Part shown: piece by piece, positions 14,847 to 21,895 of the stretch
Layout of the letters: the number at the start of each line of letters is the position of its first letter
Numbering within the stretch: position 1 is the stretch's first letter
Source: Candidatus Aerophobota bacterium
GTDB lineage: Bacteria > Aerophobota > Aerophobia > Aerophobales > B3-G15
Direction: 5' to 3'
Length of the DNA stretch: 21,895 bases
NCBI GenBank assembly: GCA_011372105.1
Contig: DRTT01000141.1
Location: 1-21,895 of the forward strand
Position numbers and translations under genes: made by a program
Notes under the pieces: model-generated
Databases searched by the model: none
Told to the model about the DNA's origin: nothing
What the model saw: only the letters and a program-made list of their open reading frames with translations

Positions 14847-15911
14847 TTATCTTGCGAAAACCGGCTCCCCTTTGTACACAACCGACTTTATAATACTTTC
14901 TGCTTTTTCAACCACATTTTTGGGAAGAGGAGCATAATGTAAAGGCTCACAAAACCTCTGTCCCTCATGAACTACCCACCACAAAAGTTTCACAAGTTCT
15001 GTGGCCTTTCTTTTCTCTCTTCCTGCATAACCTTGTTCCTTATAAAATATAAGCCAGGTGAAACTACTAATAGGATATCCGTACTCTGCCTCAGTATCAG
15101 TTATAGAGATTCTTGTGTGAGATGGAATCTTTATACCAGCTGCAGCAAGATTAACAGATTCAATAGAAGGTTTAATAAAATTCCCGGATTTGTTTTTAAT
15201 AATGCCAAAAATCATATTATTCTGCAAAGCATAAGTGAGCTCCACATAACCACATGTCCCTGGAATCTGTTTTATAAGACCTGAAACACCTTCATTTCCT
15301 TTTGCTCCAAGACCTGTTGGCCAGTTAAGAGCTTTTCCCTTCCCTACTCTCTTTTCCCACTCTTTGCTTATCTTACTTAAATAATCACTGAAAACAAATG
15401 TCGTGCCACTTCCATCCGAGCGGTGAACAACCATGACATTCATGCCGGGCAAATTAACTCCGGGATTCACAGCTAAAATCCTGGGATCGTTCCACTTTTT
15501 AATTTTTCCAAGGAAAATATCAGCAATAATCTCCGGGGTGAATTTAATCTGAGGATTTCCAGGCAGATTATAAGCCACAACCACTGCACCAAGACAGGTA
15601 GGTATATGTAAAATGTAATTATCCTTTGTTTTAATCTCCTCATCACTCATAAAAGCATCAGTTGCACCAAAATCTACCGTCTTGTTGAGAAGCTGTCTTA
15701 TTCCTCCACCAGAGCCTATTGATTGATAGTTAACCTTTACACCAAACTCTCTATAGTAAGCATTGAACATTTTTGAATAAAGAGGATAGGGAAATGTGGC
15801 CCCTGCTCCAATAAGTTCCACATCCTTTGCAAATCCTTGAGATAAACAAAAGCCAAAAAACATCATACCTGCTACCAAACCCGCTGTTAGAATGCCTAAT
15901 TTCTTTCTCAT
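14847..15911 (-). CDS. pstS: Phosphate-binding protein PstS
   Basis: A 354-residue periplasmic phosphate-binding protein. The signal peptide (MRKKLGILTAGLVAGMMFFGF) ends near SQGFAKD. The only nearby Cys (in GFCLS) does not fit a lipobox, so signal peptidase I cleavage is inferred. Mature-protein hallmarks are LIGAGATFPYPLYSKMFNAYYREFGVKVNYQSIGSGGGIRQLL, FGATDAFMSDEEI, VVHRSDGSGTTFVFSDYLS (phosphate ligands) and KGNEGVSGLIKQIPGTCGYVEL. It is the first gene of the pst operon and follows a promoter with 11-bp-phased Pho-box repeats, so it should be induced by the PhoB-type regulator encoded just upstream. Confidence 0.96.
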   Translation of the reverse strand: MRKKLGILTAGLVAGMMFFGFCLSQGFAKDVELIGAGATFPYPLYSKMFNAYYREFGVKVNYQSIGSGGGIRQLLNKTVDFGATDAFMSDEEIKTKDNYILHIPTCLGAVVVAYNLPGNPQIKFTPEIIADIFLGKIKKWNDPRILAVNPGVNLPGMNVMVVHRSDGSGTTFVFSDYLSKISKEWEKRVGKGKALNWPTGLGAKGNEGVSGLIKQIPGTCGYVELTYALQNNMIFGIIKNKSGNFIKPSIESVNLAAAGIKIPSHTRISITDTEAEYGYPISSFTWLIFYKEQGYAGREKRKATELVKLLWWVVHEGQRFCEPLHYAPLPKNVVEKAESIIKSVVYKGEPVFAR

Positions 15912-15964
15912 AAAATTGCCCCCCTTTGAGCTTCGAAGCTTAAATTATTTGAACCTTTGTCTAT

Positions 15965-16017
15965 ATTATACTCTAAAAAGTTAACTTTTTATAAAGAAAA
16001 TGTTAATTTTCTGTTAA
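15965..16017 (-). promoter_or_regulatory. Pho-regulated promoter of the pst operon with phased repeats
   Basis: On the minus strand a perfect -10 TATAAT lies at 15970-15965 with no -35 consensus at the right distance. Upstream of it, hexamers recur every 11 bp: TTAACA (16017-16012), TTAACA (16006-16001), TTTATA (15995-15990, degenerate) and TTAACT (15984-15979). TTAACA-type repeats with about 5-nt gaps are the known PhoP/PhoB box form in Bacillus-type Pho regulons. A good -10, absent -35 and phased boxes together indicate an activator-dependent promoter controlled by the adjacent response regulator. Confidence 0.75.
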
Positions 16018-16027
16018 GAAAAGAAGA

Positions 16028-17353
16028 TCAAGAGGATTGGCGAAAAGGTAGGCTGATAATAAACTTTGTGCCCACAGAGGGAGTGCTCTCCACGTCTATA
16101 CTTCCATTATGCAAAAGAACTATATGTTTTACAATAGAAAGCCCAAGACCTGTTCCTCCCAGTTTCCGGGAGCGGGATTTGTCCACAACATAAAATCTCT
16201 CAAAAATTCTTGGTAAGTGCTCCTCTGATATACCAATTCCTGTATCCTGGACTTCAATTATTACTCTATTCTCCCTTTTTTTGAGCGATATTGAAATCTC
16301 TCCTCTATCTGTGTACTTAATGGCATTATCTATCAGATTTATAAACATCTGTTCAATTTTAAAAGGGTCTGCTTCTATAAGAGGAAACTCGGGATCTGAC
16401 AGAACTTTCAACTGTAACCCCTTCTCCTTTAATCTTCTCTCAAAAACAGGTAGAAGGCCTTCCACTATTTTTTTCAAATCCACTTTCTCTACCTCAAGTT
16501 TAACCTCTCTTCCTTCAAGCTCTGATAAAAAAAGAAGATCCTGAATAATGTTAATGAGCCTTTCTGTATGTTTTTTAATTATATCAGTATATGCTCTTTT
16601 TTCCTCCTCAACTTCTTCTTCTAAGGTTTCCACAAATCCTTTTATGGCTGTAAGAGGTGTGCGAAGCTCATGGGAGATATTTGCCACAAAATCTCTCTTC
16701 ATCTTTTCCAAATTTTTCATCTGTGTTATATCATGAAAAACAAGCACAACCTCCTCTGTAGATTCCAGGAATGTAGCACTGCACAAAAAACTTCTGCCAG
16801 AAAGATAAATCTCTCCCTTTAAATTACCTTTTTTTTTCTTTGCTTTCTTAACAAGCTCATCAAGTACAGTCTCTCTTATCACCTCCCAGTAGAATTTTCC
16901 CTCAATAGGTTCTTCTCTTATAATATTCTTAAAACTTTTATTGGCTATAAGAATTTTCCCTTCTCTGTTTAACACCAAAAGACCATCCCGGAGAGAGGCA
17001 ATTATACTATCAAGCTCTCTTTTCTGATGCAAAAGATCCTCAAAAGAGTCTCTTATCCTATCAGTCATGTAATTAAAATTGTCCGCAAGCTCTTTTAACT
17101 GGCCTTTTTTCTTCAGAAAAATCTTAAAGTCAAAATCACCTGAGCCCACTCGACGCAATCCTTTTATAAGTTGCTTCATAACATCTGAAAGACTTTTAGA
17201 AAAGAGAAGAGAAATTAAAAAGGAAAAAGCTGCAAGAGGAAGTAAAATATAAAAAATATTGATGGCTTTAAAAGGAACGGTTAAAACAAGAGCTGTAAAG
17301 ACAAAAATTATAAGAAGATACGTCAGAAAAATTTTAAAAAATATTCTCTTCAT
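16028..17353 (-). CDS. phoR: PhoR-type sensor histidine kinase
   Basis: A 441-residue membrane histidine kinase. Two transmembrane segments (about 4-26 and 32-51) are separated by only a few residues, so there is almost no external sensor domain. HAMP (about 50-100), PAS (about 108-215, LRDGLLVLNREGKILIANKSF), HisKA with SHELRTPL (His228 the phospho-acceptor) and HATPase_c (NLIDNAIKYT, VQDTGIGISEEHLPRIFERFY, LGGTGLGLSIV) follow. This architecture is typical of PhoR, which reads phosphate status through PhoU/Pst rather than an external ligand. It overlaps the regulator gene by 20 nt and precedes the pst operon on the same strand. The phoR name rests on context plus architecture. Confidence 0.9.
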   Translation of the reverse strand: MKRIFFKIFLTYLLIIFVFTALVLTVPFKAINIFYILLPLAAFSFLISLLFSKSLSDVMKQLIKGLRRVGSGDFDFKIFLKKKGQLKELADNFNYMTDRIRDSFEDLLHQKRELDSIIASLRDGLLVLNREGKILIANKSFKNIIREEPIEGKFYWEVIRETVLDELVKKAKKKKGNLKGEIYLSGRSFLCSATFLESTEEVVLVFHDITQMKNLEKMKRDFVANISHELRTPLTAIKGFVETLEEEVEEEKRAYTDIIKKHTERLINIIQDLLFLSELEGREVKLEVEKVDLKKIVEGLLPVFERRLKEKGLQLKVLSDPEFPLIEADPFKIEQMFINLIDNAIKYTDRGEISISLKKRENRVIIEVQDTGIGISEEHLPRIFERFYVVDKSRSRKLGGTGLGLSIVKHIVLLHNGSIDVESTPSVGTKFIISLPFRQSS

Positions 17354-18038
17354 CTTCCAACCTATACCCTACTCCCCTTACATTTTTAATAAATTTTGCT
17401 GCCCTACCCAACTTTCCCCTTAAATTTTTAATGTGCACATCCACTGTCCTATCTAAAACAAATTTTTCTCCCTCCCATAGATAATTCAGAATCTCACTTC
17501 TCGAAAACACTTTGCCTTTTTCTGAGGAAAGAAGCTGCAGAATTTTAAATTCACTATTTGTCAATTTTACTTTTTTACCCTCCACAAAAACCTCATATGT
17601 TTCCGGATCTATTATCATAATGTTACCAATCTCTATTTTTTTTCCCTTCATCCTCTCTTTATCCCTCCTCCTTAAAACTGCTTTTACCCTTGCAACAAGT
17701 TCCCTTGGTGAAAAAGGTTTTGTAATATAATCATCAGCTCCTAACTCCAATCCTATTATCTTATCCTCTTCTTCGCTTTTTGCAGTAAGCATTATAATGG
17801 AAACGGAGAAAAACTTTTCTTTTTCTCTCAGATGCCTGCATACCTCCAGTCCATCCATGTCAGGAAGCATCAGATCAAGTATAACAAGATCCGGAAGTTT
17901 CCGGGTACTGTAAATAAACCTTAAGAAACTTTCCGCATCGAAAAACTCTTTGACCTCAAACAAAGCCTTTTTCAAATGAATAGAGACAAGCTCCACTATA
18001 TCAGGTTCATCATCAACAACTGCAACTAACCTGCTCAT
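17334..18038 (-). CDS. phoB: PhoB/PhoP-type OmpR-family response regulator
   Basis: A 234-residue OmpR/PhoB-family regulator. The receiver domain (1-120) has VVDDEPDIVE, the phospho-acceptor Asp55 in VILDLMLPDMDG, IIMLTAKSEE and YITKPFSPREL. The winged-helix domain (about 135-230) has LTNSEFKILQLLSSEKGKVFSRSEILNYLW and RTVDVHIKNLRGKLG, ending VRGVGYRLE. With the co-encoded PhoR-type kinase it should control the pst promoter, whose TTAACA repeats suit this class. Orthology to PhoB versus PhoP is not resolvable here. Confidence 0.9.
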   Translation of the reverse strand: MSRLVAVVDDEPDIVELVSIHLKKALFEVKEFFDAESFLRFIYSTRKLPDLVILDLMLPDMDGLEVCRHLREKEKFFSVSIIMLTAKSEEEDKIIGLELGADDYITKPFSPRELVARVKAVLRRRDKERMKGKKIEIGNIMIIDPETYEVFVEGKKVKLTNSEFKILQLLSSEKGKVFSRSEILNYLWEGEKFVLDRTVDVHIKNLRGKLGRAAKFIKNVRGVGYRLEDEENIF

Positions 18039-18070
18039 TTTTATCTTTCCCTGGTTAGCAACTTACTTCA

Positions 18071-18098
18071 ATTATTACAAAAAGTAAAAAAGTGGCAA
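18071..18098 (-). promoter_or_regulatory. Likely promoter of the phoB-phoR pair
   Basis: On the minus strand TTGCCA (18098-18093), a 16-nt spacer and AATAAT (18076-18071) precede the regulator's ATG by about 33 nt. No clear TTAACA direct repeats are seen here, unlike at pstS, so autoregulation is not supported by the sequence. Confidence 0.5.
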
Positions 18099-18166
18099 AC
18101 GAAAATCTTGCTTTCTTTTAAAAAATAAACTAAGCTAATAATAAAATCAAACCAAAGAGGTAAAAA

Positions 18167-18364
18167 ATGTGTCTTTCAAAAGTTTATATTGAAAAGGAGG
18201 GGAAAAAGGAGCTCCTGATAGAAGAGGCTGCTAAGGTGAAGATTGAAGAGAACTTGGTTGAGATTTTAGAACTCCTGGGTGATGTAAAAAGGCTTGAAGG
18301 GTATAAAATAAAAGAAATTGATTTTCTCAACCATTTTGTTATCCTGGGGAAAATTAAAAAATGA
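18167..18364 (+). CDS. CooT-family small nickel-binding-type protein
   Basis: A 65-residue protein beginning MCLSKVYIEKEG. Cys2 directly after the start Met, the MCLSKVY opening, then EEAAKVKIEENLVEILELLGDVKRLEGYKIKEIDFLNHFVIL match the CooT family; CooT of carbon-monoxide-oxidising bacteria binds Ni(II) through this N-terminal cysteine. The conserved start makes ATG 18167 secure. No carbon monoxide dehydrogenase or other nickel enzyme is in the window, so its client is unknown. Its TGA overlaps the next ATG (ATGA), coupling the two genes. The ribosome site is AGAGGT. Confidence 0.85.
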   Translation: MCLSKVYIEKEGKKELLIEEAAKVKIEENLVEILELLGDVKRLEGYKIKEIDFLNHFVILGKIKK

Positions 18365-18576
18365 AAAAAGATGTAGAAAAGTTAAAACTGCTTTTAAATC
18401 ACTGGATAGAACACACAAGAGAGCATACGGCAGAATACAGAAAATGGTTTGAAAAAATCAGGGGAGAAATTCCAGAAGACGCTGTAAAAAAATTTGAAGA
18501 AGCAATTAAGCTAACCGAAAAATCAGGAGATCTTCTTGAATCTGCTCTTGAACAGATAAAAAACGAATCCTTATAA
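18361..18576 (+). CDS. Small helical protein coupled to the CooT-like gene
   Basis: A 71-residue, highly charged, probably all-helical cytoplasmic protein. The N-terminal part LLLNHWIEHTREHTAEYRKWFEKI contains three His and acidic residues in a helical pattern (HW.xEHTxEH) that could bind a metal; the rest is a Glu/Lys-rich helix. Small proteins of this type are, to my knowledge, often encoded beside CooT-like genes (recently assigned a DUF of their own). Its start overlaps the CooT-like stop by 4 nt, so co-production is expected. I do not know its function; a metal-handling partner role is inference from context. Confidence 0.75.
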   Translation: MKKDVEKLKLLLNHWIEHTREHTAEYRKWFEKIRGEIPEDAVKKFEEAIKLTEKSGDLLESALEQIKNESL

Positions 18577-18587
18577 AATCTTATTTC

Positions 18588-18615
18588 TTGACGGAAAAGA
18601 GCAATATATTATAGT
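18588..18615 (+). promoter_or_regulatory. Promoter of trpS
   Basis: TTGACG (18588-18593), a 16-nt spacer and TATAGT (18610-18615), each one base off consensus. The predicted start lies about 20 nt before the trpS ATG, too short a leader for a T-box or trp attenuator. Confidence 0.7.
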
Positions 18616-18642
18616 CTTAAGACAAAAAAGAGAGGGAATTTG

Positions 18643-19629
18643 ATGAAAAAAAAGCGCATTCTTTCTGGAATGAGACCTTCGGGTAAACTCCATCTTGGAA
18701 ACTACCTTGGAGCTCTGAGTAACTGGGCAAAGCTTCAAGATGAGTATGATTGCTTTTTCATGATAGCAGACTGGCATGCCTTAACTGATCGCACAGAGAC
18801 CTCTTATATAAGAGAAGACATAGAAGATGTTTTAATTGACTGGCTTGCAGCAGGACTTGATCCTGAAAAATCGGTGTTATTTGTTCAGTCTCATGTAAAA
18901 GAACATGCAGAACTTCACCTGATTTTCTCAATGATAACACCCATATCCTGGCTTGAACGCTGCCCCACTTACAAGGAAAAAATAGAACAGGGAGCAGCTA
19001 CAAACTACGGTCTTTTGGGATACCCTGTGCTCCAGGCAGCTGATATTCTGGTGTATAGGGCTGAAAAGGTCCCTGTAGGTGAGGATCAGCTTCCCCATCT
19101 TGAGCTAACAAGAGAGATAGCAAGAAAATTTAACACACTCTATGGTAAAATCTTTCCTGAACCTGAACCAATTCTTTCACACAGCCCGAGAATCATGGGG
19201 ATTGACGGAAAAAGAAAAATGGGCAAATCCTATAACAACTATATTGCCCTTTCTGACCCACCTGAAGTTATAAGAAAAAAGGTCATGTCCATGTTCACCG
19301 ATCCAACCAAAATTTACATGGGAGATCCAGGACATCCTTATGAATGCAATGTTTATGCCTACCACAAAACCTTTGGAAACTACAAAGAAAAAGAGCTTGA
19401 AGAGATGGCACTTTCCTGTAAAGAAGGAAGGTTAGGTTGTGCTTCCTGTAAGAAAAAACTCTCAGAAATTTTAATAGAATACCTTACTCCTTTTAGGGAA
19501 AAAAGAAAATGGATAGAAAAAGATAAAGGAAAAATTCAGGAAATTCTTGCAGAAGGCAAAGAGAAGGCAAAAGAGGTTGCCCTTTCTACTTTAAAGGAGG
19601 TCAGAAGAGTAATGAAAATGGACTATTGA
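18643..19629 (+). CDS. trpS: Tryptophanyl-tRNA synthetase, four-cysteine (Fe-S) type
   Basis: A 328-residue class I synthetase that charges tRNA-Trp. ATG 18643 is taken over the in-frame TTG directly before it, since AGAGAGGG sits at the right distance. HIGH-type motif PSGKLHLGNYLGAL lies near residues 11-24 and the KMSKS-type loop is KMGKS (192-196). YRAEKVPVGEDQLPHLELTREIA is the conserved adenylate-site region. Cys235, Cys259, Cys266 and Cys269 give C-x23-C-x6-C-x2-C, nearly identical to the C-x22-C-x6-C-x2-C pattern that holds a [4Fe-4S] cluster in Thermotoga maritima TrpRS. The cluster is therefore likely here and suggests an anaerobic host. It has its own promoter and no visible attenuator. 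Confidence 0.96.
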   Translation: MKKKRILSGMRPSGKLHLGNYLGALSNWAKLQDEYDCFFMIADWHALTDRTETSYIREDIEDVLIDWLAAGLDPEKSVLFVQSHVKEHAELHLIFSMITPISWLERCPTYKEKIEQGAATNYGLLGYPVLQAADILVYRAEKVPVGEDQLPHLELTREIARKFNTLYGKIFPEPEPILSHSPRIMGIDGKRKMGKSYNNYIALSDPPEVIRKKVMSMFTDPTKIYMGDPGHPYECNVYAYHKTFGNYKEKELEEMALSCKEGRLGCASCKKKLSEILIEYLTPFREKRKWIEKDKGKIQEILAEGKEKAKEVALSTLKEVRRVMKMDY

Positions 19630-19659
19630 AAATACCATCGCTCTGCCCATCTTTTTATA

Positions 19660-19688
19660 TTGACAAAAAAGGAAAGTAAGTATTTTTA
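19660..19688 (+). promoter_or_regulatory. Possible promoter of the GAF-ANTAR gene
   Basis: A perfect -35 TTGACA lies at 19660-19665. The -10 is ambiguous: TATTTT at 15-nt spacing or TTTTTA at 17-nt spacing, in a T/A-rich run. No terminator is seen between trpS and this site. Confidence 0.45.
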
Positions 19689-19717
19689 TATAAAAAAATT
19701 AAAAAAGGTAAATTTAA

Positions 19718-20416
19718 ATGGTAGGTAAAGATCCCTCTTCCTATATAGAAGCTCTAACTAAAATAAGCAAGGCTATATCCTCTGAACTTTATCTTGAAGA
19801 TATACTCAAGCTTATAGTGAAGGTTACAGCCGAGGTCATGAAATCCAAGATAGTTTCTCTTATGCTCCTTGATGAAAAAACAAAAAGACTTGTTATTAGA
19901 GCAACTCAAAGTGTAAGTGAAGAATACAACAAAAAACCTCCTTTAAAAATAGGAGAGGGTATAGCAGGCAAAGTCGTTCAAACCAACAGACCTATAGCCG
20001 TTTATGATGTAAGAAAAGAAAAAGAATACAAGTATAAAAACATTGCTGAGAAAGAAGGACTTCGGTCTCTTTTGTGCGTCCCCCTTTCTGTAAAAGGTAA
20101 AGCAATAGGAGTCATAAATTGCTACACGTCCTTCCCCCATCATTTTACCAAGACAGAAATAGATGTCCTGACTTCTGTGGCAAATCAGGCAGCTGTTGCC
20201 ATAGAAAACACAGAACTTCTTGTGAGAACAAAAATTATTCAAGAAGAACTTGAGACAAGAAAACTCGTAGAAAGAGCAAAGGATATATTAATGAAAAAAT
20301 TAAACATTTCAGGGGAGGAGGCCTACAGGAGAATTCAAAAAAGAAGTATGGATACCCGCAAACCAATGCGAGAGATAGCAGAAGCCATAATACTTGCCTC
20401 GGAGATAGAAAAGTAA
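19718..20416 (+). CDS. GAF-ANTAR domain regulator (RNA-binding antiterminator type)
   Basis: A 232-residue cytoplasmic regulator. Residues about 15-165 form a GAF sensor domain (ISKAISSELYLEDILKLIV, KIGEGIAGKVVQTNRPIAVYDV, LRSLLCVPLSVKGKAIGVINCYT, TSVANQAAVAIENTEL). A helical linker leads to an ANTAR domain (about 172-228: LVERAKDILMKKLNISGEEAYRRIQKRSMDTRKPMREIAEAII). ANTAR proteins bind paired hexaloop hairpins in mRNA leaders to prevent termination, often at nitrogen-assimilation genes. No such hairpin pair is visible before this gene, carA or trpS, so the target lies elsewhere. Cys residues in the GAF domain could sense ligand or redox state, but nothing proves it. The ribosome site is weak (AAAAAGGT). 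Confidence 0.9.
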   Translation: MVGKDPSSYIEALTKISKAISSELYLEDILKLIVKVTAEVMKSKIVSLMLLDEKTKRLVIRATQSVSEEYNKKPPLKIGEGIAGKVVQTNRPIAVYDVRKEKEYKYKNIAEKEGLRSLLCVPLSVKGKAIGVINCYTSFPHHFTKTEIDVLTSVANQAAVAIENTELLVRTKIIQEELETRKLVERAKDILMKKLNISGEEAYRRIQKRSMDTRKPMREIAEAIILASEIEK

Positions 20417-20507
20417 CTTCCAACCTTTTCTTAAGTCAAAACATGTCCTTGATTTTTCCTCTACTTTTTTTATCTTATTAAAAACCTTAAACAAAGAGGG
20501 TGGAAAT

Positions 20508-21599
20508 TTGAGAAAAAATAGAAAAAAAGCTCTGCTTGTTCTGGAGGATGGGAAATTTTTTGAAGGGTACTCTTTTGGAGCAGAAGGAGAGGCAACAGGA
20601 GAGGTTGTTTTTAACACCAGTATGATGGGCTATCAGGAAATACTCACCGACCCATCTTACAAGGGGCAAATAGTCACAATGACCTACCCTCTAATTGGAA
20701 ACTACGGGGCAAACGATGAGGATTTTGAATCAACAAAACCCTGGGTGGAAGGATTTGTGGTTAGAGAGTATAGCAAAATTCACAGTAACTGGCGGGCTAA
20801 AAAATCCCTTGATGAATTTTTAAAGAAGCATAACATTGTGGGAATAGAGGAAGTTGACACAAGGGCTCTGACAAAACATATAAGGTTGCAGGGAGCTATG
20901 AAAGGCATTATCTCAACTTTAAGTGATGATATAAAAACTTTAACAGAAAAGGCAAAAAGATCCCCCGGAGTGGTGGGACAGGATCTTGTGAAAGATGTAA
21001 GTTGTAAAAAAAGATGGTGGTGGAAAAAAGAAGGTAGATATAAAGTGATTGTCGTTGATTGCGGGGTGAAATTTAACATTTTAAGGGAAATTTCTCGCTT
21101 TGATTGCAAGGTGAAAGTTGTCCCGGCAAAGACATCTTATCAGGAGATTTTGGATCTGAAGCCAGATGGAGTCATTTTCTCCAACGGCCCAGGTGACCCT
21201 GCTGCTATTCCCTATGTGGTAGAAACAGCAAAAAACCTTATAGGAAAGGTACCACTGTTTGGGATATGTCTTGGACATCAGGTTTTAGGGCAGGCACTTG
21301 GTGGAAAAACCTACAAACTAAAGTTTGGTCATCATGGAGGCAATCACCCTGTAAAAGATGTTAAAACTGGTAAGGTTGCAATAACTGCACAAAATCATGG
21401 ATTCTGTGTTGATATTGCGTCTTTACCGGATGAAGTAGAGATAACTCACATTAATCTTTACGATAATACCCTTGAGGGAATTCGTCACAAAAAACTTCCT
21501 CTTTTTTCAGTCCAGTTTCATCCTGAAGCATCACCAGGACCTCACGATGCAGCTTATCTTTTTGAGGAATTTTTTGAGCTTATAAAAAGGGGAAATTAA
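20508..21599 (+). CDS. carA: Carbamoyl-phosphate synthase small subunit
   Basis: A 363-residue glutaminase subunit that releases ammonia from glutamine for CarB, feeding pyrimidine and arginine synthesis. The N-terminal domain starts KALLVLEDGKFFEGYSFGAEGEATGEVVFNTSMMGYQEILTDPSYKGQIVTMTYP, the family hallmark. The class I amidotransferase domain begins near residue 175 (VIVVDCGVKFNILRE) and has the nucleophile Cys254 in FGICLGHQ, with His338 and Glu340 in HPEASPGPHD. A TTG start at 20508 is chosen: it follows AGAGGGTGG and leaves the usual family N-terminus, and no ATG is available. It abuts carB with no spacer, so the subunits are coupled. The 91-nt leader shows no PyrR site or terminator. 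Confidence 0.96.
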   Translation: MRKNRKKALLVLEDGKFFEGYSFGAEGEATGEVVFNTSMMGYQEILTDPSYKGQIVTMTYPLIGNYGANDEDFESTKPWVEGFVVREYSKIHSNWRAKKSLDEFLKKHNIVGIEEVDTRALTKHIRLQGAMKGIISTLSDDIKTLTEKAKRSPGVVGQDLVKDVSCKKRWWWKKEGRYKVIVVDCGVKFNILREISRFDCKVKVVPAKTSYQEILDLKPDGVIFSNGPGDPAAIPYVVETAKNLIGKVPLFGICLGHQVLGQALGGKTYKLKFGHHGGNHPVKDVKTGKVAITAQNHGFCVDIASLPDEVEITHINLYDNTLEGIRHKKLPLFSVQFHPEASPGPHDAAYLFEEFFELIKRGN

Positions 21600-21895
21600 A
21601 TGCCAAAAAGAGAAGATATAAAAAAGATACTCATTATAGGTTCAGGACCAATTGTTATATCTCAAGCTTGTGAATTTGATTACTCGGGAACACAGGCCTG
21701 CAAGGCGTTAAGAGAGGAAGGATATAAAGTTATCCTCATAAATAGCAATCCTGCCACAATTATGACTGACCCTGAAATGTCAGACAAAACTTACATAGAA
21801 CCTATAACCCCTGAGGTTGTGGAGCTCATAATTAAAAAAGAAAGACCTGATGCACTTCTTCCCACCTTAGGTGGCCAAACAGGTCTCAACATAGG
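21600..21895 (+). CDS. carB: Carbamoyl-phosphate synthase large subunit, 5' part
   Basis: The first 98 codons of carB, cut by the right window edge. The start ATG immediately follows the carA TAA. The N-terminus [20 protein letters not shown] and [33 protein letters not shown] and [11 protein letters not shown] are textbook CarB pre-ATP-grasp features. One departure is Ser in place of the usual Gly in PIVIGQACE (PIVISQACE). The full protein is normally about 1070 residues and carries both ATP-grasp domains. The ribosome site, AAAAGGGGAAA, lies at the end of carA. Confidence 0.97.
   Translation, partial: MPKREDIKKILIIGSGPIVISQACEFDYSGTQACKALREEGYKVILINSNPATIMTDPEMSDKTYIEPITPEVVELIIKKERPDALLPTLGGQTGLNI

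Noticed and set aside
15785..15911. PstS as a lipoprotein
   Set aside because: The only N-terminal Cys is preceded by FFGF, not a lipobox; a normal signal peptidase I site fits better.
18577..18642. T-box or trp attenuator before trpS
   Set aside because: The promoter predicts a leader of only about 20 nt, too short for either, and no hairpin is seen.
20417..20507. PyrR-type attenuator or terminator before carA
   Set aside because: The 91-nt gap is T-rich but has no stem-loop and no PyrR-binding-like motif.
1..21895. CRISPR arrays, tRNA or rRNA genes, insertion sequences, att sites
   Set aside because: No regular spaced repeats, tRNA-like cloverleaf sequence, transposase genes or flanking terminal repeats were found by eye on either strand.

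Overview
This is an AT-rich stretch of bacterial chromosome with densely packed operons on both strands. It carries ordinary sigma70-type promoters (TTGACA / TATAAT-like), strong Shine-Dalgarno sites and several TTG or ATG start choices. The periplasmic binding proteins PstS and the sugar SBP have signal peptides without a lipobox, which suits a diderm or a secreted-SBP organism. The TrpRS has the four-cysteine pattern of [4Fe-4S] tryptophanyl-tRNA synthetases, and CooT-like and UroD/MtaA-like proteins are present; together these suggest an anaerobe, perhaps thermophilic and from an uncultured lineage. I cannot name the phylum from this window.

Layout. Left end, minus strand (1-1740): a truncated cobalamin riboswitch runs off the left edge behind a near-consensus promoter. 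Upstream of it is a two-gene operon, a histidine phosphatase followed by a DUF6062-type CxxC protein. This operon is preceded by a well-formed fluoride (crcB-motif) riboswitch whose terminator hairpin buries the 3' end of the aptamer.

Sugar locus, plus strand (about 1980-11651): a LacI-family regulator with two candidate operators at its own promoter, a sugar-binding protein, a 32-nt perfect palindrome, two MalF/MalG-type permeases, a 6-phospho-3-hexuloisomerase-like SIS protein, a PfkB kinase, a second divergent SIS protein, a ribulose-phosphate/allulose-phosphate 3-epimerase-like protein, and two different UroD/MtaA-superfamily proteins. The set kinase + aldose-ketose-type isomerase + 3-epimerase would convert an imported C3-epimeric hexose (allose/allulose-like) into fructose 6-phosphate. 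The two UroD-like proteins have no obvious place in that scheme. No ABC ATPase and no hexulose-phosphate synthase are encoded here. This is the best candidate in the window for an undescribed pathway.

Phosphate locus, minus strand (11655-18038): phoB-phoR-type two-component genes, then a promoter carrying 11-bp-phased TTAACA repeats (Pho box) followed by pstS-pstC-pstA-pstB-phoU. The locus meets the sugar locus tail to tail with 3 nt between stop codons.

Right end, plus strand (18167-21895): a CooT-like small protein coupled to a 71-residue partner, trpS, a GAF-ANTAR RNA-binding antiterminator-type regulator, carA and the first 98 codons of carB.
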